Source: Paenarthrobacter histidinolovorans
GTDB lineage: Bacteria; Actinomycetota; Actinomycetes; Actinomycetales; Micrococcaceae
DNA: 64,000 bases
NCBI RefSeq assembly: GCF_014647595.1
Contig: NZ_BMPM01000003.1
Location: 531,738 to 595,737 of the forward strand
Direction of reading: 5' to 3'
Numbering within the stretch: position 1 is the stretch's first letter; each line of letters opens with the position of its first letter. A program made the position numbers and the translations under genes. The notes below the pieces were generated by a model. That model saw only the letters and a list, made by a program, of their open reading frames with translations, was not told where the DNA came from and made no database searches. Below, one piece after another: positions 16,883-24,590 of this stretch.

Positions 16883-18294
16883 GAGGCGATCGCAATGACT
16901 TTGGGTTGGGTCATTTCCTCGTAGGCGAAGTGGACGCCTTCCCGCCCCATGCTGCCGTATTTCGAGCCGCCGAATGGCATGGCGTCGTGTCGGTAGTCGG
17001 AAGAGTCGTTGATCATGACGCCGCCCGCGTCGATGGCTTTGGCGGCCCGCAAGGCGAGGCTGAGGTCTTTGGTGAACACGCCGGCCTGCAGGGCGTACTC
17101 GCTGTCGTTGGCCAGTGCGATGGCTTCTTCGGCTGAGTCGAACGGTTCAACGAGGACAACTGGTGCGAAGAGTTCTTCGCTCCAGGCTTCGCAGCTGCGG
17201 GGTACTCCGGTGAGCACAGCGGGGGTGAGAACCGGTCCGTTCAGGATCCCGCCGGTCAGCAGTTTTGCCCCGGCCGATACGGCCTCATCGATCTTCCGCT
17301 TCGCATCTGCCGCGGAGGCGTGGCTGATCATGGGGCCCACATCGGTCTCTTCGTTGCGGGGATCACCGGCTTTTAAGGCGGCAGTTTCGGCGACAAAGGC
17401 ATCCAGGAAGGGCTCGAAGACAGTTCGCTGGACCAGGATCCGTTGGGCGCCGATGCAGTTCTGGCCCGCTGCCCAGAAGGAGCCGGACACGCAGGCTTGT
17501 ACGGCTGCTGGAAGGTCCGCGTCATCGAAGACGATGACAGGAGCGTTGCCGCCAAGTTCCATGGACAGGCGTTTGATGCCGGCATTCGCGGCGATGGCAC
17601 GGCCGGTGGCGAACCCTCCGGTGAAGGAGACCATTCGGACCAGTTTCGAGGAGATGATTGTCTGCGCCACTGTGCGGTCACCGAGGACAACGGTGACAAA
17701 GTCCGCCGGGAGCCCGGCCTCGCGCAGGAGGTCCACCAGGAAGATGGCCGTCAGGGGTGTCAGCTGCGAAGGCTTGAGGATGACGGCGTTGCCGCCTGCG
17801 ATTGCCGGGCCGAGCTTGTGCGCCACCAGATTCAGGGCGTCGTTGTAGGGCGTGATCGCAGCGATGAGGCCCAACGGTTCGCGAGTGAACCATCCCTGCC
17901 GGTTCTCAGAACCGGCGAACGAGTCGAAGGGTACGACTTCGCCGACGTTCCGGCGGGTTTCCGCTGCCGAGAGCTTGAGCGTGTTCACCGCGCGGGAGAC
18001 TTCCTTGCGGGCCTGCTTGATGGTCTTTCCGGCCTCGGCAACGATCAGCTCGGCGACTTGCTGCGACCGTTGCTGCAGCAGTTCCGCTGCCGTGTCCAGG
18101 ATCAGTCCACGCTCGTGGCGCGGCATGGCCGCCGCTGCCGGGGCCGCTGCGGCGGCGCGGATGAGCTCAATGCGGACTTCCGCTTCGGTGCGCTGTGGCA
18201 GGCTGGCCAGGAGTCCGCCGTCGAATTTGTTGCGAACCACCAGATCCTTGATGGTGGCTTCGCTCCGGCTTTGGGCGGTTGCTGTATCAGGCAC
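16879..18294 (-). CDS. NAD(P)-dependent aldehyde dehydrogenase, candidate aspartate-semialdehyde (non-phosphorylating) dehydrogenase
   Basis: Soluble aldehyde dehydrogenase superfamily enzyme. The GTG at 18294 has AAGGAG six bases upstream and overlaps the homoserine dehydrogenase stop, giving 471 residues; an ATG 69 bases further up has no such site. Catalytic features are present: PLGLIAAITPYNDALN, general base Glu in MELGGNAP (about 245), nucleophile Cys in GQNCIGAQR (about 278), and SEELFAPVVLVEPF. It lies between an ACT-less homoserine dehydrogenase and an aspartase, sharing overlaps with both. The obvious substrate is L-aspartate 4-semialdehyde, oxidised irreversibly to aspartate. The family is certain; the substrate is inferred from the operon. 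Confidence 0.9.
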   Translation of the reverse strand: MPDTATAQSRSEATIKDLVVRNKFDGGLLASLPQRTEAEVRIELIRAAAAAPAAAAMPRHERGLILDTAAELLQQRSQQVAELIVAEAGKTIKQARKEVSRAVNTLKLSAAETRRNVGEVVPFDSFAGSENRQGWFTREPLGLIAAITPYNDALNLVAHKLGPAIAGGNAVILKPSQLTPLTAIFLVDLLREAGLPADFVTVVLGDRTVAQTIISSKLVRMVSFTGGFATGRAIAANAGIKRLSMELGGNAPVIVFDDADLPAAVQACVSGSFWAAGQNCIGAQRILVQRTVFEPFLDAFVAETAALKAGDPRNEETDVGPMISHASAADAKRKIDEAVSAGAKLLTGGILNGPVLTPAVLTGVPRSCEAWSEELFAPVVLVEPFDSAEEAIALANDSEYALQAGVFTKDLSLALRAAKAIDAGGVMINDSSDYRHDAMPFGGSKYGSMGREGVHFAYEEMTQPKVIAIAS

Positions 18295-19333
18295 GGACGG
18301 CTCCTTGGGCGAATTCGTCGACGGCAATGATGTCGGAAATGAGGGCGTAGGCGGTCTCAACACGTCCCGCTCCAGGGCCGGACACCGTCACGGCACCGAG
18401 CAGATCGGTTGTGAAGGACACGGCATTGGTGGCGCCGGAAATACCAGCCAGTGGGTGGCCCGCCGGCAACGCTACGGGCTGGACTGTGGCGGCGATGCTG
18501 CCGTCATCTTCACGTCGCACTTCACCGATCAGCTTCCACCGGAGACCGCCTGCCAATGCCTGGGCGACGTCATCGCTGGTGATGTCTTGGATGCCGGTAG
18601 TTTCCACGTCGCTTGGCCGGATGTTTGCGTCGAGCAGTTCGTTGGCCAGGATCGCGACCTTCAACCGGACATCGGAGCCCCCGATGTCCGCGGTTGGATC
18701 AGCCTCCGCGAAACCGAGATCCTGGGCTTCGGAGATCGCCTCGTCCAAGCCCAGGCCGGCTTCCATGCGCCCCAGAACATAGTTGCTGGTCCCGTTCAGG
18801 ATTCCTTGAACGGCGTTCAGCTCCAGTCCTCCGAGCATTTTTTGCGCCAAACGGATCACGGGCGTCCCGCTCATGACGGCGCCCTCGTACTCGAAACGGA
18901 CTCCGTTCTCCGCGGCGAGGGTGCTCAGTTCCTGGCCACGCAAGGCCACGGGACCCTTATTGGTGGTCACCACATGCTTGCCCGACTCGATGGCCCACTT
19001 CACGTGGGAAACGGCCGGTTCTCCGTCGATGGGACTGGTAAAAGTGGCCTCGACGACGATGTCGGCAGGGCTGTTCCTGATGACGTCTTCGTTTCGGGGG
19101 TCCGGGCTTCCGCCGGGGAGACCCTCGAAGGAAGAGCCCCGGGGCATGGCCAGGACGGAGGCCAAATCAATGCCGTCGCCCTGGACAAGGGAGCCGAAGG
19201 CGAGGTCCGTGATGGCTACGACGCGGAGCTCGAATCCGAGGGAAGCGAATCGGCCGGGTTCGTCGCGGATCAGTTCGGCCAAGGCGCGGTTCACGCCTCC
19301 GAAACCAATCAGGGCCAGGTTGTACGTCGTCAC
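18287..19333 (-). CDS. Homoserine dehydrogenase lacking the ACT domain
   Basis: NAD(P)-dependent homoserine dehydrogenase fold, 348 residues. GTG start at 19333 preceded by AAGGAG. The nucleotide-binding motif GFGGVNRAL is at the N-terminus. ATFTSPIDGEPAVSHVKWAI and HVVTTNKGPVAL follow, and the family signature appears as GILNGTSNYVLGRM and FAEADPTADIGGSDVRLKVAILA with the catalytic Asp and Lys. The chain stops after the catalytic domain and has no C-terminal ACT domain for threonine feedback, unlike the roughly 430-residue biosynthetic enzyme usual in actinobacteria. It heads an operon with aldehyde dehydrogenase and aspartase and has no thrB or thrC neighbour. A catabolic role, homoserine to aspartate semialdehyde, is therefore likely. 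That direction is inferred. Confidence 0.9.
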   Translation of the reverse strand: MTTYNLALIGFGGVNRALAELIRDEPGRFASLGFELRVVAITDLAFGSLVQGDGIDLASVLAMPRGSSFEGLPGGSPDPRNEDVIRNSPADIVVEATFTSPIDGEPAVSHVKWAIESGKHVVTTNKGPVALRGQELSTLAAENGVRFEYEGAVMSGTPVIRLAQKMLGGLELNAVQGILNGTSNYVLGRMEAGLGLDEAISEAQDLGFAEADPTADIGGSDVRLKVAILANELLDANIRPSDVETTGIQDITSDDVAQALAGGLRWKLIGEVRREDDGSIAATVQPVALPAGHPLAGISGATNAVSFTTDLLGAVTVSGPGAGRVETAYALISDIIAVDEFAQGAVRA

Positions 19334-19448
19334 GGTGTTCTCCTTGATAGGGCGTTTTGCTGTCCTTCAAGCCTCTGTCCAGGAAGTGTCAGTTCCCTAT
19401 AGGCGAAACGGCCGCAGTCGATGACGAAACGTCCAAAAGAGGGCACTT

Positions 19449-19482
19449 TTCGACCTTTCCGTCCGGCTAATAGGCTGTAGCC
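19449..19482 (+). promoter_or_regulatory. Candidate leaderless promoter of arr
   Basis: TTCGAC (19449-19454) and TAGGCT (19471-19476) are separated by 16 bases, and six bases later comes the GTG start at 19483. No Shine-Dalgarno is present. The arrangement fits a vegetative promoter whose transcript starts at the start codon. Confidence 0.5.
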
Positions 19483-19893
19483 GTGAACGAGCAACCGGAT
19501 TCTGGCCCCTTTTTCCACGGGACGAAAGCCGCACTTCGCGCTGGAGACTTGTTGCGGCCGGGCTTCAGGTCGAACTACCGGCCAGAAGTAGTGATGAACC
19601 ATATCTATTTCACGGCGCTGCGGGACGGGGCGGGGCTCGCTGCTGAGCTCGCGGCCGGTGACGGTGAGCCGCGCGTGTATGAGGTTGAACCGACCGGTTC
19701 GTTCGAGGACGATCCAAACGTGACGGACAAAAAGTTTCCCGGAAATCCCACCAGGTCTTATCGGAGCCCGGCACCGCTGAGGGTGGTAAGAGAGGTAACC
19801 GACTGGACGCGCCTGGCGCCGGAGGCCCTGCAGGCCTGGAAGGCTCGATTGGCAGCGATCCTTGCCGACGAGCGGGGCGAGATCATCAACTGA
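19483..19893 (+). CDS. arr: NAD+-rifampin ADP-ribosyltransferase
   Basis: Inactivates rifamycins by ADP-ribosylating the ansa-chain hydroxyl. It has 136 residues, close to the roughly 140 of known Arr proteins. The whole family pattern is visible: FFHGTKAALRAGDLL, SNYRPE, NHIYFTAL, VYEVEPTGSFEDDPNVTDKK, FPGNPTRSYRS and a late DW. The conserved His of FHGT and Asp of EDDPN are intact, so it should be active. It is a single gene divergent from the homoserine operon, with no transposase or integron attachment site nearby. It therefore looks like a resident chromosomal copy, as is common in soil actinobacteria. The stop codon lies inside the first unit of a 9-base tandem repeat. Confidence 0.93.
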   Translation: MNEQPDSGPFFHGTKAALRAGDLLRPGFRSNYRPEVVMNHIYFTALRDGAGLAAELAAGDGEPRVYEVEPTGSFEDDPNVTDKKFPGNPTRSYRSPAPLRVVREVTDWTRLAPEALQAWKARLAAILADERGEIIN

Positions 19894-19946
19894 GGCAGGC
19901 CAGGCAGGCCAGGCAGGCCAGGCAGGCCAGGCAGCCCAGACAGGCC
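19893..19946. repeat. Tandem repeat of a 9-base unit AGGCAGGCC
   Basis: Four exact copies of AGGCAGGCC (19893-19928) are followed by two degenerate copies (AGGCAGCCC, AGACAGGCC). The first copy begins with the last base of the arr stop codon. Such a short perfect array is prone to slippage, so its copy number may vary between strains. It does not resemble a CRISPR or an integration site. Confidence 0.9.
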
Positions 19947-20082
19947 CCTGCAGCCCAGCCACGCAGGAGCTGACGGCAGAGGGATTGCGCAGGATGGTCC
20001 GTGAATACTTGTCGAGAAGTAACAAGCATGCTTGGCTTATCGGAATGGCCCGCCGTGGCCGGGCCCGACAACTGGAGGTGTC

Positions 20083-20508
20083 ATGCCCAAGACCGGGAAG
20101 AACGATCACGCCCGCAAAAACGAACTGCCATCGACGCTGCAGCGTTCGGAGCAAAAGGCGCAAGACACGTTCGCAAAGACCTACGACTCGGCAATGGAAT
20201 CTTACGACGGTGATTCCAGCCGGGCAGCCCGTACCGCGTTCGCATCCTTGAAACACAGCTATGAGAAGGTCGGGGACCACTGGGAGCCAAAGGAAGAGCG
20301 CGGTCCTTCCGACACTCATGCCGAAGGGAGCGTCGATTCATCAGCGCCAACGGCCGGGGGAGTGGATGCCAATGCTTCCAAGGGGCACCTTTACCACCGC
20401 GCCCAACAGCTTGGGATCAAGGGCCGTTCGAAGATGTCCAAGGAGGAACTCGTACAGGCGCTGCAGAAGGCCAATGATGCGGCCACCAGGAAGGCGCGGG
20501 AAAGCTGA
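20083..20508 (+). CDS. ChaB-like protein with C-terminal Rho-N/SAP-like domain
   Basis: Small soluble protein of 141 residues. The ATG at 20083 has GGAGG 4 bases upstream. The N-terminal half matches the ChaB fold (ELPSTLQRSEQKAQDTFAKTYD, SAMESYDGDSSRAARTAFAS, KHSYEKVGDHWEPK). A disordered linker follows, then a Rho N-terminal-type helical motif (HLYHRAQQLGIKGRSKMSKE, ELVQALQKAN). ChaB was named as a cation transport regulator, but the family's true role is poorly known; the added Rho-N domain suggests nucleic-acid binding. It is monocistronic and ends in a strong terminator. Confidence 0.88.
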   Translation: MPKTGKNDHARKNELPSTLQRSEQKAQDTFAKTYDSAMESYDGDSSRAARTAFASLKHSYEKVGDHWEPKEERGPSDTHAEGSVDSSAPTAGGVDANASKGHLYHRAQQLGIKGRSKMSKEELVQALQKANDAATRKARES

Positions 20509-20550
20509 GCGGGACTTCTGCCGACCTTCCGCCCGTTGCACCCGGACATG

Positions 20551-20588
20551 CCTTTGGCAGGGCCACCGTTGGGTGGCCCTGCCAAAGG
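20551..20588 (+). terminator. Strong hairpin after the ChaB-like gene
   Basis: A perfect 17-base inverted repeat (arms 20551-20567 and 20572-20588, loop GTTG) lies 43 bases after the ChaB-like stop. It lacks a long T tract, but the stem is among the most stable in the window. Confidence 0.75.
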
Positions 20589-20717
20589 TGCGTTGGCATC
20601 CAGTCCTGCGCCCGTCCTTCGGGCTACCTGTTGCGATGGTGTGCAGGATGTGGTTCCGAACGCCCGCCGGGAGTGCTGGTTTCGGCGGCTCTTGGGGGCT
20701 TTGCTACGCCTGATTCC

Positions 20718-22166
20718 CTACATGATTCCAGTCGGTACCAGCAGCGCCCAAGCCAGGGCCGGCGCTACGAGGACCACTCCGCCGGCGTAGGCCATGAGCT
20801 GCTTGTAGACACGCTGGCGATCGTTTTCACGGGCGTTGGCCACAATCAGGGCCCCGTCGGTGGAGAACGGCGATACGTCCACCACGGTGGCGGCGATGGC
20901 GAGTGCCGCCACTGTTCCGGAGGCACTGAGTGAGCTGGTTGCCAGCAGCGGGCCTGCCAACGGAATGAAGGCAGTGAGGAGGGCGGTGGAGGAAGCGAAA
21001 GCGGAACCGACGCCGATGACGTAGCAGAGGACCAATGCGATGAGCAGCGGTGCGCCCAGTGCCAATGCCATCTCCGCGAGGGTGTCAATCACGCCAACGT
21101 GTTGGAGCAAGGATACGTAGGTGATCATGCCGGCCACCAGCAGCACGGTTGACCAGGATATTCCGCCGATGAAGGTCTTGTGTTCCTTGATGTTGACGAA
21201 AGCCAAGAGGAGTCCGGCCGACAGGGCAACGAAGCCAATGGGCATGTGGAAGCCGAGGGTGCAGACAAGGATCGCCAGGATAAGCGCCAGTGTAAGGATC
21301 TGCTGTCCGCTCGGACGTCCCATGCGGGGTGTCTCCAGGCCCACGTACTCGTTGGCGTGCTTGTCGCGAAGCTTGCCCATCACGGCGAAGAGCGCGATTG
21401 TCAGCGCCGACAGAATGAGGTTCAGGGCGAAGCTGGCCAGGAACAGGCCACCTTGGTCGATGGGGAATTCGTTCTTATGCGCAATGTCGTGGACGAGGAC
21501 GCCCGCAACGGACAGAGGCGAAAAGCCCCCGGCATGTGCTCCGTTGATGACAAAGGCACCCATGAGTACGGGGTGGATGCGTGACTCGTAGGCAAGTCCC
21601 AGCGCGGCCGGTGCCAGCAGTGCAACAGCAGCCGGGCTGAAGGTGCCCAGCGCGGTGAGGGCGGCGGCCATGAGGAAAAAGACCCAGGGCAGGAGCATGG
21701 TCTTGCCCCTGACCAGCCGGACGCAGCTTTGGACGATGATGTCGATGGAACCGTTCCGCTGCGCCATGCTGAAGAAGTAGGTGACGCCGATGATCGTCAG
21801 GACGATGCTGGCAGGAAACTCTTCAAGAATCTGCTTGTCCGTCATCCCCAGGACGAAATATCCGACGCCGAAGGACGCTACCAGCCCCATCACGCCGATG
21901 TTCAGCGGCCACTTGGTGGCGACGACGAACATCACCACGAGTATGACCAGCGGGATGATCTGCGTGGCGGTCATGGTCGGCTCCGATTCCGGGGTGGCCG
22001 CCGGGTTGAAAAGGGCACCCCCAAACAGGATGGCGACCAGGGCCAGGATGACGGAAGCGGCAACCGTTATCAGCAGGATACGGCGGCGTGTACCGGGACG
22101 CTTGGTCTGCTCGTCCCGGATGTCGCTCCCAGCCTCGGGGGCTGGTTGGTAAATTGTCTTAGCCAT
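20718..22166 (-). CDS. SLC13/MatC-type dicarboxylate carrier
   Basis: Polytopic inner-membrane transporter of 482 residues. After a hydrophilic N-terminus (about 1-28) there is one hydrophobic segment, then a MatC N-terminal-like domain (TATQIIPLVILVVMFVVATK, GMTDKQILEEFPASIVLTII) and about ten further segments. FINGAHAGGFSPLS-like and VDVSPFSTDGALIVAN stretches resemble the conserved transport motifs of the family. It is encoded 12 bases downstream of a PrpF-family gene and probably imports an organic di- or tricarboxylate that PrpF acts on. Malonate, tricarballylate or an aconitate-like acid are possibilities; none is proven. The operon is divergent from a LysR-type regulator. Confidence 0.85.
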   Translation of the reverse strand: MAKTIYQPAPEAGSDIRDEQTKRPGTRRRILLITVAASVILALVAILFGGALFNPAATPESEPTMTATQIIPLVILVVMFVVATKWPLNIGVMGLVASFGVGYFVLGMTDKQILEEFPASIVLTIIGVTYFFSMAQRNGSIDIIVQSCVRLVRGKTMLLPWVFFLMAAALTALGTFSPAAVALLAPAALGLAYESRIHPVLMGAFVINGAHAGGFSPLSVAGVLVHDIAHKNEFPIDQGGLFLASFALNLILSALTIALFAVMGKLRDKHANEYVGLETPRMGRPSGQQILTLALILAILVCTLGFHMPIGFVALSAGLLLAFVNIKEHKTFIGGISWSTVLLVAGMITYVSLLQHVGVIDTLAEMALALGAPLLIALVLCYVIGVGSAFASSTALLTAFIPLAGPLLATSSLSASGTVAALAIAATVVDVSPFSTDGALIVANARENDRQRVYKQLMAYAGGVVLVAPALAWALLVPTGIM

Positions 22167-22178
22167 GGTGTTCTCTCC

Positions 22179-23297
22179 TCATCGAGTGGCTGTTTCCAGT
22201 GAGGCTTCGACGGCGTTGCCGAGAGTCTCCGGGAGGTGGATGATGCTGGTTGCGATGGTGCGGGCCGTCCGGTCGACGCCTACCAGGATGGAGCCTTGGT
22301 GTTCCTCGCTCCAGGTTTCGATGACGCCGGCAGGTGTCCTGAGCTTCAGCGTTGAGCGGACTGCGTTGCCCGTGATGGCGTTGAGCACCGTTCCGGATGT
22401 GCGGGCGGCGAGCGTCAGGGCGATGCTGCCTGTGATGGCCAATGCTGGATGCGGCTTGCCCATGGAGAGCATCATGACGTTGACGTCGCAGTCCGGACCC
22501 GAGTTCTCTGGAGTACCGACTATTGCCAGCTTTGGTACGGCGCGGGCTGCTTGTTCGGGAGTAGCAGCCATCCCCATGCGCACTGCTGCCTGGCGGCGAA
22601 TGACGTCGAGGGTCACCAGGTGTTGCTCCACACCTTCCTTCCACGTGTCGTAGCGGGCTGTGTCCAGTCCAAGGTCTTCGGCGCGGACGATCACCACTGG
22701 AGCCCCGGCATCCACCATTGACACGGTCCATGATTGTCCGCCGGCAAGAACCGTCTCGCTCGCCGCCCCGGTAGGCAGCAGCTCTCCTGTGGTCTTGCCT
22801 GCCGGGTCCTGGAAGCCGAGGCCCACTTTGAAACCGGGAAAGGCGACGCCGGGCATCTGTGCATCCGGGGTGATGGGCAAGGCTCCGGAGGGAGTGGCTA
22901 CCTGCTGGATGATGAGCTGCCCGGTGTTGGTGTTGCGGGTGACGATTCGCGTGGTGTCACCCTTCGGAATGACCCAACCCTTCTCGATGGCATAGAGACC
23001 AACCACCGCCGAGCAGTTCCCGCAGTTGCTGCCCCAGTCGACGGTGGCTTCTTCGATCCCCACTTGGGCAAAAGTGAATTCCACGTCAACGGAGGGATCT
23101 GACGGGCGGCGAAGGATCATCGCCTTACTGGTGGTGGAGGTTGCGCCGCCCACCCCATCGATTTGCCGCGGGTCCGGACTTCCGAAGAGCCGTGGCAGCA
23201 GCTGGTCCAGGTCCATGCTGGTTTCGTTCAGGGTTTCGGTTTCGAAGACCCAGCACTTGCTGGTGCCTCCACGCATCCATTCGGCTTCTATTTTCAT
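22179..23297 (-). CDS. PrpF family protein (aconitate/4-oxalomesaconate isomerase-like)
   Basis: Member of the diaminopimelate-epimerase-fold PrpF family, 372 residues from ATG 23297 (AGGA about 6 bases upstream). These enzymes move double bonds or protons in unsaturated tricarboxylates, for example trans-aconitate isomerase, 4-oxalomesaconate tautomerase or methylaconitate isomerase. Diagnostic stretches are WMRGGTSKCWVF, GVGGATSTTSKAMI and DWGSNCGNCSAVVGLYAIE, with the catalytic Cys of the NCGNC loop intact. No prpD, acnD or gallate-pathway gene is present. Its operon partner is a dicarboxylate carrier, suggesting uptake and isomerisation of an external acid. The exact reaction is unknown. 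Confidence 0.88.
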   Translation of the reverse strand: MKIEAEWMRGGTSKCWVFETETLNETSMDLDQLLPRLFGSPDPRQIDGVGGATSTTSKAMILRRPSDPSVDVEFTFAQVGIEEATVDWGSNCGNCSAVVGLYAIEKGWVIPKGDTTRIVTRNTNTGQLIIQQVATPSGALPITPDAQMPGVAFPGFKVGLGFQDPAGKTTGELLPTGAASETVLAGGQSWTVSMVDAGAPVVIVRAEDLGLDTARYDTWKEGVEQHLVTLDVIRRQAAVRMGMAATPEQAARAVPKLAIVGTPENSGPDCDVNVMMLSMGKPHPALAITGSIALTLAARTSGTVLNAITGNAVRSTLKLRTPAGVIETWSEEHQGSILVGVDRTARTIATSIIHLPETLGNAVEASLETATR

Positions 23298-23357
23298 CTG
23301 TCCTGCACTCCTTCTGCCGTTACCCGGCGGGCTCTTCAATCAGCATGAGCCGCATCA

Positions 23358-23374
23358 CACATGAAGACAATGTG
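23358..23374. promoter_or_regulatory. Inverted repeat CACAT-N7-ATGTG, candidate LysR operator (prpF side)
   Basis: Perfect 5-base arms with a 7-base spacer, 61 bases before the prpF start in the divergent gap. It shares the CAT-N7-ATG core and geometry with the repeat at 23490-23508. Confidence 0.5.
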
Positions 23375-23489
23375 CAATATCTGAAGGAGTATGAAGCAAT
23401 GCTTAATTCATTGACATGACAGCGCTGGATGAAGTGATTATGGGCATCTGTGGGCCGGTGAGTGCCCCTTGCAGCACCTGCGAACTGGC

Positions 23490-23508
23490 GTTCATGTATA
23501 GAATGAAC
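23490..23508. promoter_or_regulatory. Inverted repeat GTTCAT-N7-ATGAAC, candidate LysR operator (regulator side)
   Basis: Perfect 6-base arms and a 7-base spacer, ending 23 bases before the LysR start codon. The position fits autorepression and activation of the divergent operon, as usual for LysR regulators. Confidence 0.55.
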
Positions 23509-23531
23509 CAATAATGCAGAAGGGTGCACCA

Positions 23532-24470
23532 ATGCTTAATGATGAAGCCCGCGATTTATACGATCTCCGCAGGCTCGCCTTGCTGGTGGAGGTGGTGGAG
23601 CAGGGATCCATCACCGCAGCGGCGGACACCATGATGTACACACCGTCAGCGGTGTCGCAGCAATTGCGCAAGCTCGAACAAGAGGTCGGGCAACCGCTGC
23701 TGAACCGACGCTCCCGTGGGGTGGTCCCCACCGAAGCCGGCCAAGTACTGGCAGGGCACGCGCGGAAGATTGTCGGGCAGATCCGTGCAGCGCAATCGGA
23801 TCTGGATCAGATCGCGGGTCTGCGGCGGGGATCATTGACCATTGGCACATTCCCCACCCTCGCCGGCTCGTTCCTCCCGGTGGTGATCCGCGCCTTCAAG
23901 AAGCGGTACCCCGCCATCAGCCTGTCGGTTCGAAGTGCCCGGTTCGATGAGCTGGTGTCGGATCTCGAGTCCGGAGTAACCGGTCTGTGCCTGCTCTGGG
24001 ATTACCCGTGGAACCCGTTCCACGACGAATCGATCAGGACCACCGAAGTCTTCCAGGAGAGCACCGTCATCCTTGTCGCCAAGGGGCATCCGCTGGCCGA
24101 TCGTGACGAAGTGTCCATGAAAGAGCTCAGGAAAGAATCGTGGATTGTTCGCGCGGAAGCCCACCCTGTGGTGGAGGTACTTCAGCGCTCCGCCCACGAT
24201 GCCGGCTTTGAACCCACCATCGGCTTCCTGGCCAACGACTACCAGGAGGCACAAGCCATGGTGAGCGTCGGAATGGGGGTGGCCATGGTGCCCAAGACCG
24301 CTGTGGCCTTGCAGCATCCCGATGTCAGGGTCCTGGGTCTTGGCTCCAGTGCGCCGCTGCGACGCGTACTGCTGGCCCAACGCCAGGACAAGGTTTATGC
24401 GCCCGCAGAAGTGGCGTTCCACTCCACGCTTCTGGAGATCGCCCGCGAGCGGGCCGGCGAATACCTCTGA
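23532..24470 (+). CDS. LysR family transcriptional regulator
   Basis: Regulator of 312 residues from ATG 23532, which has AAGGG seven bases upstream; an ATG 18 bases earlier lacks a site. The N-terminal winged helix-turn-helix is canonical (LRRLALLVEVVEQGSITAAA, TPSAVSQQLRKLEQEVGQPL, RGVVPTEAGQ). The substrate domain begins near residue 88 (GSLTIGTFPTLAGSFLPVVI) and contains MVSVGMGVAMVPKTAV. It is divergent from the prpF/carrier operon with two similar inverted repeats between them, so control of that operon by an organic acid is likely though unproven. Confidence 0.93.
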   Translation: MLNDEARDLYDLRRLALLVEVVEQGSITAAADTMMYTPSAVSQQLRKLEQEVGQPLLNRRSRGVVPTEAGQVLAGHARKIVGQIRAAQSDLDQIAGLRRGSLTIGTFPTLAGSFLPVVIRAFKKRYPAISLSVRSARFDELVSDLESGVTGLCLLWDYPWNPFHDESIRTTEVFQESTVILVAKGHPLADRDEVSMKELRKESWIVRAEAHPVVEVLQRSAHDAGFEPTIGFLANDYQEAQAMVSVGMGVAMVPKTAVALQHPDVRVLGLGSSAPLRRVLLAQRQDKVYAPAEVAFHSTLLEIARERAGEYL

Positions 24471-24474
24471 CGGA

Positions 24475-24590
24475 GTCCGGGCAGCGTGCCCAGCTGCCGG
24501 TGAACACGAAACGCTCGCCGCCGCTCATGTCGAAGATGGCGGTGGCGCTGGCATCGCCCTTGTAATGCTTCGGAGCAACCGTGTGGTCAG
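24475..24590 (-). pseudogene. Short gene relic resembling the C-terminal part of a Gfo/Idh/MocA oxidoreductase
   Basis: The minus strand encodes about 38 codons reading HYKGDASATAIFDMSGGERF then VFTGSWARCP with no start codon. The next bases are the end of the LysR gene. The pattern GDASATA-FDM-GG-F-TGSW recalls the C-terminal sheet of Gfo/Idh/MocA dehydrogenases. It overlaps the stop of the metallo-hydrolase gene by a few bases and can only be a remnant left by a deletion or rearrangement. Identification rests on my memory of the family pattern, so it is tentative. Confidence 0.4.

Noticed and set aside
18287..19333. Biosynthetic homoserine dehydrogenase of the threonine/methionine pathway
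   Set aside because: It lacks the ACT domain and thr genes and is coupled to degradative enzymes, so a catabolic role fits better, though this is not proven.
19893..19946. Possible CRISPR-like array
   Set aside because: Units are 9 bases long with no spacers and no cas genes; it is a simple tandem repeat.
19483..20588. Integron or transposon origin of arr
   Set aside because: No attC site, integrase, transposase or flanking inverted repeats are visible.
23391..23418. Seven-codon frame after GAAGGAG in the prpF/LysR gap
   Set aside because: The spacing to the ATG is too short and there is no attenuator structure; the site lies in a regulatory region with other repeats.
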